From contig NZ_BMSK01000009.1 in assembly GCF_014649115.1 (NCBI RefSeq), positions 62,001-126,000 of the forward strand: 64,000 nucleotides of DNA. Direction: 5' to 3'. This document shows positions 8,574 to 17,434 of the stretch, piece by piece; position 1 is the stretch's first letter, and every line of letters starts with the position of its first letter. The notes beneath the pieces were generated by a model that saw only the letters and a program-made list of their open reading frames with translations, was not told the origin of the DNA and made no database searches. A program made the translations under genes and the position numbers. This stretch comes from Streptomyces eurythermus (GTDB lineage Bacteria; Actinomycetota; Actinomycetes; Streptomycetales; Streptomycetaceae).

Positions 8574-11500
8574 TCAGCGGGCCGCGCCGACCGGCTCCTC
8601 CGGCTCGGACCGGCCGACGAAGGTCCGCCACAGCTCGGCGTACCGGCCGCCGCGGGCCAGCAGCTCCTCGTGGGTGCCGTCCTCGGCGACCCGGCCGTGG
8701 TCCATCACCACGACCCGGTCGGCGCGGGCCGCGGTGGTCAGCCGGTGCGCCACCACCAGCGTGGTGCGACGGCCCGCGAGCCGGTCGGTGGCGTGGTTGA
8801 CCTGGGCCTCGGTGGCCAGGTCCAGGGCGGCCGTGGCCTCGTCCAGCAGCAGGACGTCCGGGTCGACCAGCTCGGCGCGGGCCAGGGCGATCAGCTGGCG
8901 CTGGCCCGCCGAGAGGTTCCGGCCGCGCTCGGCCACCCGGTGCAGATAGCCGCCCGGCAGCCGGGCGATCATCTCGTGCGCGCCGACCGCCCGGGCCGCC
9001 GCCTCCACCTCGGCGTCGGTGGCGTCGGGCCGGCCGTAGGCGATGGCGTCGCGGACGGTGCCCGGGAAGAGGTACGCCTCCTGCGGCACCACGCCGAGCC
9101 GGTGCCGGTACGAGGTGAGGTCCAGGGCGCGCAGATCCGTGCCGTCGACCGTGACCCGGCCGGCGGTCGGGTCGTAGAACCGCGCGACCAGCTTGACCAG
9201 GGTCGACTTTCCGGCGCCCGTCTCGCCGACGAAGGCGACCGTCTGCCCGGCCGGGATCGTCAGGTCGATGCCGGTGAGGGCCTCCTCCTCGTCGCCGTAG
9301 GCGAACCGGACCCCCTCGAAGGCGATGTCGCCGCGCAGCGAGAGCACCTCCAGCGGGGCCTCGGCGGTCTTCGTGGACGTCGGCTCGCGCAGCAGCTCCT
9401 GGATGCGGCCCAGCGAGACCGTGGCCTGCTGGTAGCCGTCGAAGACCTGGGAGAGCTGCTGGACGGGCGCGAAGAACAGGTCGATGTAGAGCAGGTAGGC
9501 CACCAGGGCGCCGGTGGTCAGCGTGGCCGCCTCCACCCGGCCCGCGCCCGCGATCAGCACGGCCGCCGCCGCGACCGACGACAGCAGCTGCACGAACGGG
9601 AAGTAGACCGATATCAGCCGCTGGCCGCGGATGCGGGCGCTGCGGTACTCGGCGCTGCGCTCGGCGAACCGCCGGCCGCCGTCCCGCTCCCGCCGGAAGG
9701 CCTGCACGATGCGCAGTCCGGACACCGTCTCCTGGAGGTCGGCGTTGACCGTCGAGACGCGCTCGCGGGCCAGCTCGTACGCCTTCACGCTGGCCCGGCG
9801 GAAGAAGAAGGTGGCCACGGCCAGCGGGGGCAGGGTGGCGAAGACGACCAGGGCCAGCTGCACGTCGAGGACCAGCAGGGCGACCATGATGCCGAAGAAG
9901 GTGACGACCGAGACGAACGCGGTGACCAGGCCCGTCTGCAGGAAGGTCGACAGGGCGTCGACGTCCGTGGTCATCCGCGTCATGATGCGGCCGGTCAGCT
10001 CGCGCTCGTAGTAGTCCAGGCCTAGCCGCTGGAGCTGCGCGAAGATCTTCAGCCGCAGGGTGTAGAGCACCCGCTCGCCGGTGCGGCCGGTCATCCGGGT
10101 CTCGGCGATCTGCGCGGCCCACTGCACCAGCACGGTCAGCAGGGCGAGCAGGGACGCCGACCACACCGCGCCGATCGCCATCCGGGTCACTCCGGAGTCG
10201 ATGCCGTGCCGGATCAGCACCGGCAGCAGCAGGCCCGCGCCCGCGTCCACGGCGACCAGCGCCAGGCTGACCAGCAGCGGCGGCCAGAAGCCGCGCAGCA
10301 GGCGGCGCAGCCCGTAGGACTCCTCGGGCAGCGTCGCGCGGCCCTCGTCGATGTCCGGGGTGTCGGTGGCCGGGGGCAGCGCCTCGACCTGGGCGAGCAG
10401 CTCCGGGGTGGCCGGGGAGCCGGACAGCGCCTGGTCCTTCGGTTCGCGGTCGCCGGTCCACAGCCGGGGGGTCACACCCCGCTCGGCGTCGAACTCGGCG
10501 TCCAGTTCGTCGCGGACGGAGGTGTCCTCGGCGGGCGTGGCCGGGCGGGCGTGGCCCGGGGAGACGCCGCCCAGTTCGTCCGGGTCGGTGAGCAGCCGGC
10601 GGTAGAGGGCCGAGCGCTCCTGGAGCTCGTCGTGGGTGCCGAGGTCGGCGAGCCGGCCGCCGTCCAGGACGGCGATGCGGTCGGCGAGGTTCAGGGTGGA
10701 GCGGCGGTGGGCGATGAGCAGGGTGGTGCGGCCCCGCATCACCTGGCTCAGCGCCTCGTGGATCTCGTGCTCCACGCGGGCGTCGACGGCCGAGGTGGCG
10801 TCGTCCAGGACCAGCAGGCGGGGGTCGGTGAGCAGGGCGCGGGCGAGCGCGAGGCGCTGGCGCTGGCCGCCGGAGAGGGTCAGGCCGTGTTCGCCGACCT
10901 TGGTGTCGTAGCCGTCCGGCAGCTCGCTGATGAAACGGTCCGCCTGGGCGGCGCGGGCGGCGGCCTCGATCTCCTCGTCGGTGGCGTCCGGGCGGCCGTA
11001 GGCGATGTTGTTGCGGACGGTGTCGGAGAAGAGGAACGAATCTTCCGGGACGAGTCCGATCGCGGCCCGCAGCGAGTCCAGGGTCAGCTCGCGCACGTCG
11101 TGGCCGCCGATCAGGACGGCGCCCCGGTGGACGTCGTAGAAGCGCGGCAGGAGCAGCGAGAGGGTGGACTTGCCCGAGCCCGAGGAGCCGACGACGGCGA
11201 GGGTCTCGCCGGGCCGGATCTCGAGGCTGATCCCGTCCAGCACCGGGCGCTTCTCGTCGTAGCCGAAGGTCACGTCGTCGAACTCGACGGTCGCGGGCGC
11301 GTCGGCGGGCAGCTCCTTGGTGCCGTCCTTCAGGGCGGGCTCGGTGTCGATCAGCTCCAGCACGCGCTCGGTGCCGGCCCGGGCCTGCTGGCCGACCGTG
11401 AGGACCATGGCGAGCATCCGGACCGGGCCGACCAGCTGGGCCAGGTAGGTGGAGAAGGCCACGAAGGTGCCGAGCGTGATGTGGCCGTGCACGGCGAGCC

Positions 11501-12293
11501 AGCCGCCGAGGGCCAGCATGGCGACCTGGCCGAGCGCGGGGACGGCCTGGAGGGCCGGGGTGTAGCGGCTGTTCAGGCGGATCGTGCGCAGCCGGCCCGC
11601 GAACAGCCGGCGGCCGACCTCGCGGAGCTTGTTGGTCTCCTGCTCCTCCTGCCCGAAGCCCTTCACCACGCGCACACCGCTGACCGCGCCGTCGACCACG
11701 CCGGCCACGGCGGCGGCCTGCGCCTGGGCGTACCAGGTGGCCGGGTGCAGCCGGGTGCGGCTGCGCCGGGCGATCCAGCCGAGGGCGGGGGCGACGGCGA
11801 GGGCGACCAGGGTGAGCGGCAGCGACAGCCACGCCATGATCACCAGGGAGATCAGGAAGAGCAGGACGTTCCCGATGGTCATCGGGAGCATGAAGAGCAG
11901 GCCCTGGATCAGCTGGAGGTCGCTGGTGGCGCGGCCGATGACCTGCCCGGTGGACAGCTCGTCCTGACGGCGGCCGTCCAGCCTGGTGATGGTGCCGTAC
12001 ATCTCGGTCCGCAGGTCGTGCTGGACGTCCAGGGCGAGCCGGCCGCCGTAGTAGCGGCGGATGTAGGTGAGGACGTAGACGAGGACGGCGGCGCCTATGA
12101 GGGCGCCGGCCCAGGGGGCCATGGCGCGGCTGTGGTCGCCGATCACATCGTCGATGATCACCTTGGTGATCAGGGGGACGACGGCCATCACCGCCATGCC
12201 GGCGAGGGAGGAGCCGAGAGCCAGGACGACGTCCTTCGGATACCGCCAGGCGTATCCCGCCAGCCGTCGTGCCCATCCCCGTTGCGCTGCCAC
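8574..12293 (-). CDS. Fused ABC exporter with two TMD-NBD halves
   Basis: This 1,239-residue protein contains two complete ABC exporter halves. TMD1 comes first, then NBD1 with Walker A GSSGSGKST (about residue 366), signature LSGGQRQRLALARA and Walker B LLVLDDATSAVD. TMD2 follows, then NBD2 with GETGAGKST (about residue 1020), LSAGQRQLIALARA and LLLDEATAALD. The LSAGQ in the second signature and the ATSAVD/ATAALD D-loops are normal for actinobacterial exporters. GTG 12293 is chosen because GGAAGG lies seven bases upstream; a frame extends to 12335. Most ABC exporters here are separate half-transporters, so fusion to one chain is notable. The substrate is unknown (drug or lipid likely). Confidence 0.9.
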   Translation of the reverse strand: MAAQRGWARRLAGYAWRYPKDVVLALGSSLAGMAVMAVVPLITKVIIDDVIGDHSRAMAPWAGALIGAAVLVYVLTYIRRYYGGRLALDVQHDLRTEMYGTITRLDGRRQDELSTGQVIGRATSDLQLIQGLLFMLPMTIGNVLLFLISLVIMAWLSLPLTLVALAVAPALGWIARRSRTRLHPATWYAQAQAAAVAGVVDGAVSGVRVVKGFGQEEQETNKLREVGRRLFAGRLRTIRLNSRYTPALQAVPALGQVAMLALGGWLAVHGHITLGTFVAFSTYLAQLVGPVRMLAMVLTVGQQARAGTERVLELIDTEPALKDGTKELPADAPATVEFDDVTFGYDEKRPVLDGISLEIRPGETLAVVGSSGSGKSTLSLLLPRFYDVHRGAVLIGGHDVRELTLDSLRAAIGLVPEDSFLFSDTVRNNIAYGRPDATDEEIEAAARAAQADRFISELPDGYDTKVGEHGLTLSGGQRQRLALARALLTDPRLLVLDDATSAVDARVEHEIHEALSQVMRGRTTLLIAHRRSTLNLADRIAVLDGGRLADLGTHDELQERSALYRRLLTDPDELGGVSPGHARPATPAEDTSVRDELDAEFDAERGVTPRLWTGDREPKDQALSGSPATPELLAQVEALPPATDTPDIDEGRATLPEESYGLRRLLRGFWPPLLVSLALVAVDAGAGLLLPVLIRHGIDSGVTRMAIGAVWSASLLALLTVLVQWAAQIAETRMTGRTGERVLYTLRLKIFAQLQRLGLDYYERELTGRIMTRMTTDVDALSTFLQTGLVTAFVSVVTFFGIMVALLVLDVQLALVVFATLPPLAVATFFFRRASVKAYELARERVSTVNADLQETVSGLRIVQAFRRERDGGRRFAERSAEYRSARIRGQRLISVYFPFVQLLSSVAAAAVLIAGAGRVEAATLTTGALVAYLLYIDLFFAPVQQLSQVFDGYQQATVSLGRIQELLREPTSTKTAEAPLEVLSLRGDIAFEGVRFAYGDEEEALTGIDLTIPAGQTVAFVGETGAGKSTLVKLVARFYDPTAGRVTVDGTDLRALDLTSYRHRLGVVPQEAYLFPGTVRDAIAYGRPDATDAEVEAAARAVGAHEMIARLPGGYLHRVAERGRNLSAGQRQLIALARAELVDPDVLLLDEATAALDLATEAQVNHATDRLAGRRTTLVVAHRLTTAARADRVVVMDHGRVAEDGTHEELLARGGRYAELWRTFVGRSEPEEPVGAAR

Positions 12294-12608
12294 GCCGGTG
12301 CCTTCCGTTCGCCCTGCTCTACCGCAAGGCGTCAACGCCGGGAGATGCGGATTTCATCCCTCCGCAACAATTGCCGACGCGACGCGATCCGCCTTCCGGT
12401 GGGTATGTGCCCGGGGCATAGCGGTGCCGACAGGCGGGGATGCTCCCCGTAGCGGGCGGACGCGACGACGCGCTCGCCGCATGCCTCTGTTCCCCCGCTT
12501 TTTGCTCCCGCTTTACGCGAGTCCCGCGCACACACCGGCACGGCGGAGTGACCTACGTCATATGCCGCGTCTCGCATTCCCCTTAGTATGCGCCAGAGCA
12601 TCTTATGC
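12294..12608. other. Intergenic region between divergent genes
   Basis: This stretch separates the ABC exporter from the accessory block. No convincing open reading frame is visible on either strand. Its right end becomes clearly more AT-rich than the surroundings and leads into the palindromes before the FG-GAP gene. It probably carries both divergent promoters; no specific -10/-35 pair could be assigned. Confidence 0.6.
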
Positions 12609-12636
12609 TTATGCATAATACCTGCATGCGGGTATT
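12609..12636. promoter_or_regulatory. Overlapping palindromes in front of the accessory operon
   Basis: AATACCTGCATGCGGGTATT (12617-12636) is a 20-bp palindrome with one mismatched pair. It ends 19 bases before the GTG of the FG-GAP gene. The perfect palindrome TTATGCATAA (12609-12618) overlaps its left end, and TTATGC is repeated directly at 12603 and 12609. The position next to the ribosome-binding site suggests a repressor site, for MarR- or TetR-type proteins by form. Confidence 0.6.
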
Positions 12637-12655
12637 ACCCGCTCTAGGAGGCGTC

Positions 12656-13864
12656 GTGCGAATACCTCGCTTCGAACGGGAAGTCGTGGCCGAGGGACTG
12701 ACCGACGGGTACTGGATCGAGGCACTGGACCTCGACGGGAGCGGCCGGCCCGGACTGCTGACCTCAGGGCTCGCCGAAGGCGTGGTCCGCTGGTACGAGA
12801 ACCCGGGCGCGCAGCGGTCCGCCTGGAAGCCGCACACCATCGCGGAACTGAGCCAGCCGGTGGCGTTCGCCGCGGCGGACCTCACCGGGACCGGCAGCCT
12901 CGACCTGGTCGTCTGCCACGACTACGGCGAGAGCATGTACGCGCACAAACCGGACGACGGCACCATCTCGTGGCTGCGCAACCCCGGCGATCCGCGCGAC
13001 TCGGGCCCGTGGGAGCGCCGTCGCGTCGGCGGCCTGGTATCGGCGCACCGCCTGCGGGTGGGGCACTTCACCCGCGCCGACCGGCTCCAGCTGCTGGCGC
13101 TTCCGGTGGTCGGCGGAGCGGGCGGCCGGGCCGGGCTGGCCCAGCCGGCGCGGGTGACGGTCTTCGACGTGCCGGAGGACCCCTTGAGCGCCGCCGACTG
13201 GCAGGTCAGCGCGGTCGACGACGCCTCCTTCACCGTCCTGCACGACTACACGGTCCAGGGCACCGACGCCGCGGGACGGCAGCAACTGGCCGTCGCGAGC
13301 GCCGAGGGGCTGAGCGACTACGCCTGGGACGACGCCCGCGGCACCTGGTCGGCGCGCCGGTTCGGGCTCGGCGAGCAGGGGCAGCGCGAGGCCACCGGCT
13401 TCGGCGGCAGCAGCAGTGTCGCGCTGGGCACCAGCCACGGATCACGGTTCGCGGCCGCCGTCGAGCCCTTCCACGGCAACACGGTCGCCGTGTACACGCG
13501 GACCGCCGGCGCGGACACCTGGCGGCGCACCGTGCTCGACGTCTACGGCGACCCGAACGAGGCCGGTGAGGGGCCCGGCCACCATGTCGTCGCCGCGGAC
13601 TTCGACGGAGACGGCGACGACGAGTTCCTGGTCGCCCTGCGCGGCCCGGACCCCTGGCAGGGGGTCTACTACTACAAGGCGGTCGACGCCGCCGCCGGCC
13701 TGTGGGTCAAACAGCTCGTCTCCGAGGACTCCGCGGCCCGTATCGCCGTCGCCGACTTCAACGGCGACGGACGGCCCGACTTCGCCACCATCGGCTACTA
13801 CACCCCCGGTTACTTCCTGGCGAAGGACCCGGTGGTGGCCGTCTTCCACAACCTCGGCAGCTGA
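12656..13864 (+). CDS. FG-GAP/VCBS beta-propeller protein, AUDH-like
   Basis: GTG 12656 has a perfect AGGAGG upstream and gives 402 residues without a signal peptide. Repeated calcium-loop motifs mark propeller blades: LDLDGSGRPGLL, AADLTGTGSLDLVV, AADFDGDGDDEFLV and VADFNGDGRPDFAT. The opening (TDGYWIEALDLDGSG) and the VRWYENPG blade ends resemble, from memory, the N-terminal propeller of fungal aldos-2-ulose dehydratase/isomerase, which acts on 1,5-anhydrofructose and glucosone. The cupin part of that enzyme is absent here. It begins a four-gene run with ThuA, SARP and HAD, 72 bases before thuA. An enzyme on keto-sugars is plausible; a binding role is the alternative. Confidence 0.75.
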   Translation: MRIPRFEREVVAEGLTDGYWIEALDLDGSGRPGLLTSGLAEGVVRWYENPGAQRSAWKPHTIAELSQPVAFAAADLTGTGSLDLVVCHDYGESMYAHKPDDGTISWLRNPGDPRDSGPWERRRVGGLVSAHRLRVGHFTRADRLQLLALPVVGGAGGRAGLAQPARVTVFDVPEDPLSAADWQVSAVDDASFTVLHDYTVQGTDAAGRQQLAVASAEGLSDYAWDDARGTWSARRFGLGEQGQREATGFGGSSSVALGTSHGSRFAAAVEPFHGNTVAVYTRTAGADTWRRTVLDVYGDPNEAGEGPGHHVVAADFDGDGDDEFLVALRGPDPWQGVYYYKAVDAAAGLWVKQLVSEDSAARIAVADFNGDGRPDFATIGYYTPGYFLAKDPVVAVFHNLGS

Positions 13865-13936
13865 GCGACGCCCTCGGCTCTTGTGGCGTTCGAGATCTTC
13901 CTTGCGCATCGAGACTTCCGACACGAAGGAGTACGC

Positions 13937-14608
13937 ATGACGCGGGCGCTGTACTTATACGGCGGCTGGCCGGGCCACAAGCCCTACGAGGTCGCGGAGT
14001 GGGCCCTGGCCGAGATGAAGGACCTGGGGCTGAGCGTCGACACGATCAACGACCCGTACCGGCTGGAGGAGGATCTGACCGGCTACGACCTGATCGTCAT
14101 CGGCTGGACCCAGGCGCACACCACCGAGACCCTGACCACGCGCCAGGAGGACAGCCTCCTGCACGCCGTGGAGAACGGCACCGGGGTCGCGGGCTGGCAC
14201 GGCATGGCCGCGTCGTTCCGGGCCAGCCTGCGCTACAACCACCTCGTCGGCGGCAATTGCGTCTCCCACCCGGGCGGCGAGGGCGTCGAGGTCCCGTACA
14301 AGGTCACCATCACCGACCCCGCGCACGAGGTGACCGCCTCCGTGTCGGACTTCGAGGTCGCCTCCGAGCAGTACTACATGCATGTGGATCCCGCCAACCA
14401 CGTCCTGGCGGAGACGGTGTTCAGCGGCGAGCACCTGCCCTGGATCGAGGGCCAGCGGATGCCCGTGGCGTGGGTCCGGCGCTGGGGCGCGGGCCGGGTC
14501 TTCTACTGCTCCGTCGGCCACTACCTGAAGGACCTGACCCAGCCGGACGCCACCCGGCTGGTGCGGCAGGGGATCGGCTGGGCCGCCCGCCGGGGCCCGC
14601 AGCGTTGA
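13937..14608 (+). CDS. ThuA-family protein
   Basis: ATG 13937 has AAGGAG at good distance and gives 223 residues. The glutamine amidotransferase-like fold of ThuA is visible: LYLYGGWPGHKPYEVAEWAL, YDLIVIGWTQ, the conserved GVAGWHGMAASF turn, and late VAWVRRWGAGRVFYCSVGH. ThuA proteins take part in trehalose and keto-disaccharide use in rhizobia and co-occur with Gfo/Idh oxidoreductases. The exact chemistry of the family is not settled. Codon 7 is a rare TTA (13955-13957), so translation should need the bldA tRNA. The next gene starts 40 bases downstream. Confidence 0.82.
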   Translation: MTRALYLYGGWPGHKPYEVAEWALAEMKDLGLSVDTINDPYRLEEDLTGYDLIVIGWTQAHTTETLTTRQEDSLLHAVENGTGVAGWHGMAASFRASLRYNHLVGGNCVSHPGGEGVEVPYKVTITDPAHEVTASVSDFEVASEQYYMHVDPANHVLAETVFSGEHLPWIEGQRMPVAWVRRWGAGRVFYCSVGHYLKDLTQPDATRLVRQGIGWAARRGPQR

Positions 14609-14647
14609 TGCAGTCATCACCGGGACACGAGTGCGGCAGGGGGAATC

Positions 14648-15403
14648 GTGGACGCGTTGTTTCAGGCGCAGTTACTCGGAGAGTTCCGGTTCTTCGTGCG
14701 GGGATGTCTCCTGGACATCCCCGCGCAGAGACAGCGGGGGCTGCTGGCCGTGCTCCTCGCCGACTATCCGAGAGCCGTCTCCGCGCGGCGCCTGGCCGAG
14801 TACCTGTGGGACGGCAACCGGCCGAGCAACGAGCGGGCGGCCCTGCACATCCACATGACCCGGTTACGCCGTCTGCTGGTGCGGGCGGACTGCCGGCTGG
14901 GCTCCGCCATCCGCACCGGGCAGGGGTCGTACCGGATCGACTGCGACGGGCTGAGCACGGACCTGGCCGCCTACCAGGGAGCGACCCGCGTCGCGATGGA
15001 GGCGCGGCACAGCGGTGACCTGGCCGTCGAGCGCCGCCACCTGGAGCAGGCGCTCGCCCTGTGGCGGGGCGAGCTGCTGGAGGACGTGCCCCTCGCCGGG
15101 GCCTACGACGAGAAACGGCTCCAGCTCCGGGACGGCCACCTGTGGGTGCTGGAGCGCGTCAACGAAGTGCGGATCGCGATGGGCGACTCGCTGCTCGCGG
15201 TACCGGAGCTGCGCCGGCTGGCCATGGCGGATCCGCTGCGGGAAAGCACCTGGTACCTGCTGATGAGAGCGCTGCTGGAGGCCGGGCGCAGCGCGGAGGC
15301 GGTGGCCGCCTTCCACACGGCGCGGGACGTGTTCGTGAGCGAACTGGGCGTGGAGCCCGGGGTCCGGCTCCGGGAGCTCTTCCACGAACTGCTCGCCGCC
15401 TGA
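14648..15403 (+). CDS. SARP-family transcriptional activator
   Basis: GTG 14648 follows CAGGGGGAATC and gives 251 residues, the usual size of a small SARP. Residues about 1-95 form the OmpR-like winged helix (QRGLLAVLLADYPRAVSARRLAEYLW). The rest is the bacterial transcriptional activation domain (TPR-like), with ERRHLEQALALWRGELLEDVP and the terminal GVEPGVRLRELFHELLA. SARPs switch on natural-product clusters in Streptomyces. Two rare TTA codons occur, at 14672-14674 (codon 9) and 14864-14866 (codon 73), giving tight bldA dependence. Its place inside the four-gene run marks this block as regulated accessory metabolism. Confidence 0.92.
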   Translation: MDALFQAQLLGEFRFFVRGCLLDIPAQRQRGLLAVLLADYPRAVSARRLAEYLWDGNRPSNERAALHIHMTRLRRLLVRADCRLGSAIRTGQGSYRIDCDGLSTDLAAYQGATRVAMEARHSGDLAVERRHLEQALALWRGELLEDVPLAGAYDEKRLQLRDGHLWVLERVNEVRIAMGDSLLAVPELRRLAMADPLRESTWYLLMRALLEAGRSAEAVAAFHTARDVFVSELGVEPGVRLRELFHELLAA

Positions 15404-15436
15404 CCGGCACCGTACGGATTCGACGAAGGAGAGAAC

Positions 15437-16102
15437 ATGCCCGTGCCCCGAGGAATGGATGCCGTGCTGACGGCCGGCGGCGTCCTGTTCGACCTGGACG
15501 GCGTCCTGGTGGACTCGTCCCCGGTGATCGACCGCGTCTGGCGTGCCTGGGCGGCGCGCCATGACATCCCCTGGGAACAGGTGGTTCCCCTGTTACCCGG
15601 CCGCCGGGCGGTGGAGACGGTGGCCCTGCTCGCCCCGCACCTCGACGCCGGCGAGGAGGGCGCCGAGCTGGAGCGGGTGCAGACCGCCGACCTGGAGGGC
15701 ATCTCCGCCTGCCGGGGGGCGGTCGAGCTGACCGAACAGCTCAGAGGTTTTCCCTGGGCCATCGTGACGTCCGGGAGCAGAGCCACGGCCACCACGCGGC
15801 TGCGGGCCATCGGCATCCGGCTGCCCGAGGTCCTGGTCACCGCGGACGACGTGACCGAGGGCAAGCCCAGCCCGGAGGGCTATCTCCAGGCCGCCCGGCG
15901 GCTGGGGCTGGCGCCGGGGCGGTGCCTGGTGGTGGAGGACGCCGAAGCGGGGGTACGGGCCGCGCGGGCCGCCGGCGCCCGCGTGGCCGGCGTCGCGGGC
16001 GCGGGCCTGGGCGCCGCGGCGGACCTGGTCGACGTGACGATCACCAGCCCGGCCGACCTGCTCGGCCACATCGGCAGGACCCACGACCCGCTTCCCGGCT
16101 GA
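15437..16102 (+). CDS. HAD-superfamily sugar phosphatase or phosphomutase-like protein
   Basis: ATG 15437 follows GAAGGAGAGAAC and gives 221 residues. HAD motif I is FDLDGVLVDSSP, motif II is IVTSGSRA, motif III is the Lys in TEGKPSPEGY, and motif IV is CLVVEDAEAGV. The four-helix cap and VDSSP ending place it in subfamily IA with sugar phosphatases (YfbT, GPP) and beta-phosphoglucomutases. A soluble cytoplasmic phosphatase of a small sugar phosphate is the best call. One TTA codon lies at 15593-15595 (codon 53). It is the last gene of the run, 33 bases after the SARP. Confidence 0.88.
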   Translation: MPVPRGMDAVLTAGGVLFDLDGVLVDSSPVIDRVWRAWAARHDIPWEQVVPLLPGRRAVETVALLAPHLDAGEEGAELERVQTADLEGISACRGAVELTEQLRGFPWAIVTSGSRATATTRLRAIGIRLPEVLVTADDVTEGKPSPEGYLQAARRLGLAPGRCLVVEDAEAGVRAARAAGARVAGVAGAGLGAAADLVDVTITSPADLLGHIGRTHDPLPG

Positions 16103-16799
16103 TCCGCCCGGGCCGGGAGAAGCGGTACACGGATGCCGGGAGGGAGAGGCGGATACGGCTGCCGGGCCCGCTCCGGGCGCGTCCGCGCGGTGACGCGCGC
16201 CGTTCGGGGCAGCCTGCGGCCGCAGTGCCCGGACGCCTCCATGTCGTTGATCACCGACGTCATGGACCACACCCTCGACGACGGACACGCCGGGGCCACC
16301 GCCCGGCGGAAGCCCGCGGGCGAGGGCAGTCCGCACGCCGTAGGCCGGCGGTAGCCGGCAACGCCCTGGGCCGGTCCGGGAACGGGCCGGCTCGGAGCCG
16401 TCCGCCGCCGGGCCGCAGCAGCGGACGGAACGGAGCCTGCCGAGCCGACGGCCCGCCGCCCCCACCGGCCCGGCCCGGAAGCCCGGCGGCGGACTCACCG
16501 GCCACGGCCTCGTCCGGGACGGCCCTGCGGCCGGCGGCGGCGCCGAGGGCGGCTGTCCCGAGGAAGGCCCCTGGCGAGGGCACTTCCACGAGGGGGCCTC
16601 CGGGAGGACCGCTCCTGACGACGCCGCGAGCCCGCCCACCCCGGGACCACCGGGCACGATCAGAAACCGGGGCGAGGCCGCCCGCAGGCACAGTCCCGGC
16701 CGGCGACGACACGTGCCCCGCCCCGGAAACACGCGCCCGCACGCACGGCCCGGCGTCGGCGACCGTGTGCGTCCGCTTGTCCGGGCCCCGGTGGCGCTG
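16103..16799. other. About 700 bp without an intact gene
   Basis: Several long frames cross this stretch, but their products are Arg/Pro/Gly/Ala-rich shadows of high GC content. Apart from the short remnant at 16241-16354, nothing recognisable is encoded. Its location between the HAD gene and the MarR divergon makes it a possible junction between two separately acquired modules. Confidence 0.6.
16241..16354 (+). pseudogene. Possible DUF881-like N-terminal fragment
   Basis: A 37-codon frame starts MSLITDVMDHTLDDGHAGAT and stops at 16354. From memory, actinobacterial DUF881 membrane proteins begin with closely similar segments (a VMD-TLD-GY-AARRK pattern). Here the transmembrane and coiled-coil parts are missing. 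No good ribosome-binding site is visible. It may be a decayed gene fragment, or a chance match. Confidence 0.3.
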
Positions 16800-17279
16800 T
16801 CAGGCGCGGGACTTGGGGTGGGCCGCCTTCGCGAGCCATGCCGCGGCCGGGGCGAGGTCCTCGTCCTGGGCCGCCTCGGCCAGCGCGGCCTCCAGGGTCT
16901 CGACGTAGACGACGCGGGCCTCCTCCACGCACGCCCGTCCCTTGTCCGTGATCTGCGTGTAGACGCCCCGCCGGTCGTGGGGGCACAGGTACCGCTCGGT
17001 CAGGCCGAGCTTCTCCAGCCTGCCGACGAGCCGGCTCAGGGAGCTCTGGTTGAGGGGAATGGAGTCGGCCAGGAACTGCTGGCGCAGATGGCCGTCGTCG
17101 TCCGAGTACGCCAGCGCGGACAGGGTCGCGAACTCGGAGACCGACAGGCCGTGCGCCGCCTGCAGGGCCTTGGCCAAGGCGTCCTCGATCCGCGCCATCA
17201 GAATTCGCATCGTCTGCCAGCGCTGCTCAAGGGCAGTGGGCAGCTCGATGACGGGACTCACCTGACCGACGAGCGGCAC
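16800..17279 (-). CDS. MarR-family regulator 1
   Basis: The 159-residue protein starts at GTG 17279 with GGAGAGGAG upstream. The winged helix is clear: LSVSEFATLSALAYSDDDGHLRQQFLADSIPLNQSSLSRLVGRLEKLGLTERYLCPHDRRGVYTQITDKG. Helices at both ends would form the dimer interface. It is divergent from an MFS exporter and luciferase-like oxidoreductase, with two palindromes between them. Repression of that pair, relieved by a small ligand, is the standard arrangement for this family and is inferred here. Confidence 0.9.
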   Translation of the reverse strand: MPLVGQVSPVIELPTALEQRWQTMRILMARIEDALAKALQAAHGLSVSEFATLSALAYSDDDGHLRQQFLADSIPLNQSSLSRLVGRLEKLGLTERYLCPHDRRGVYTQITDKGRACVEEARVVYVETLEAALAEAAQDEDLAPAAAWLAKAAHPKSRA

Positions 17280-17352
17280 GCCAGGCTCCTCTCCTCCGCG
17301 ATGGTGCTGGTCTTCTCACAGTACATTGGCCGCATCCGCATGTCATGTATAA

Positions 17353-17387
17353 GCAATCATTGCACCGCCGTAATATGCACGTACATA
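17353..17387. promoter_or_regulatory. Two palindromes in the MarR/MFS divergent promoter
   Basis: GCAATCATTGC (17353-17363) is a perfect 5+1+5 palindrome. TATGCACGTACATA (17374-17387) is palindromic at 12 of 14 positions. The pair sits 48-82 bases before the MFS start and 74-108 bases from the MarR start. Spacing between centres is about 22 bases, two helical turns. The divergent MarR protein is the likely binder. Confidence 0.6.
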
Positions 17388-17434
17388 CTACTGCCTGCCC
17401 CACCCTCCTCAGCACGCAGAAGGACGGACATCCC

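Noticed and set aside
8068..12276. Second long minus frame of 1,402 codons over the ABC exporter
   Set aside because: It is a +1 shadow of the ABC exporter; composition is Arg/Pro-rich and has no ABC motifs.
10206..12452. Plus-strand frame of 748 codons opposite the ABC exporter
   Set aside because: Low-complexity Gly/Gln/Val/Asp-rich antisense shadow without domains or a ribosome-binding site.
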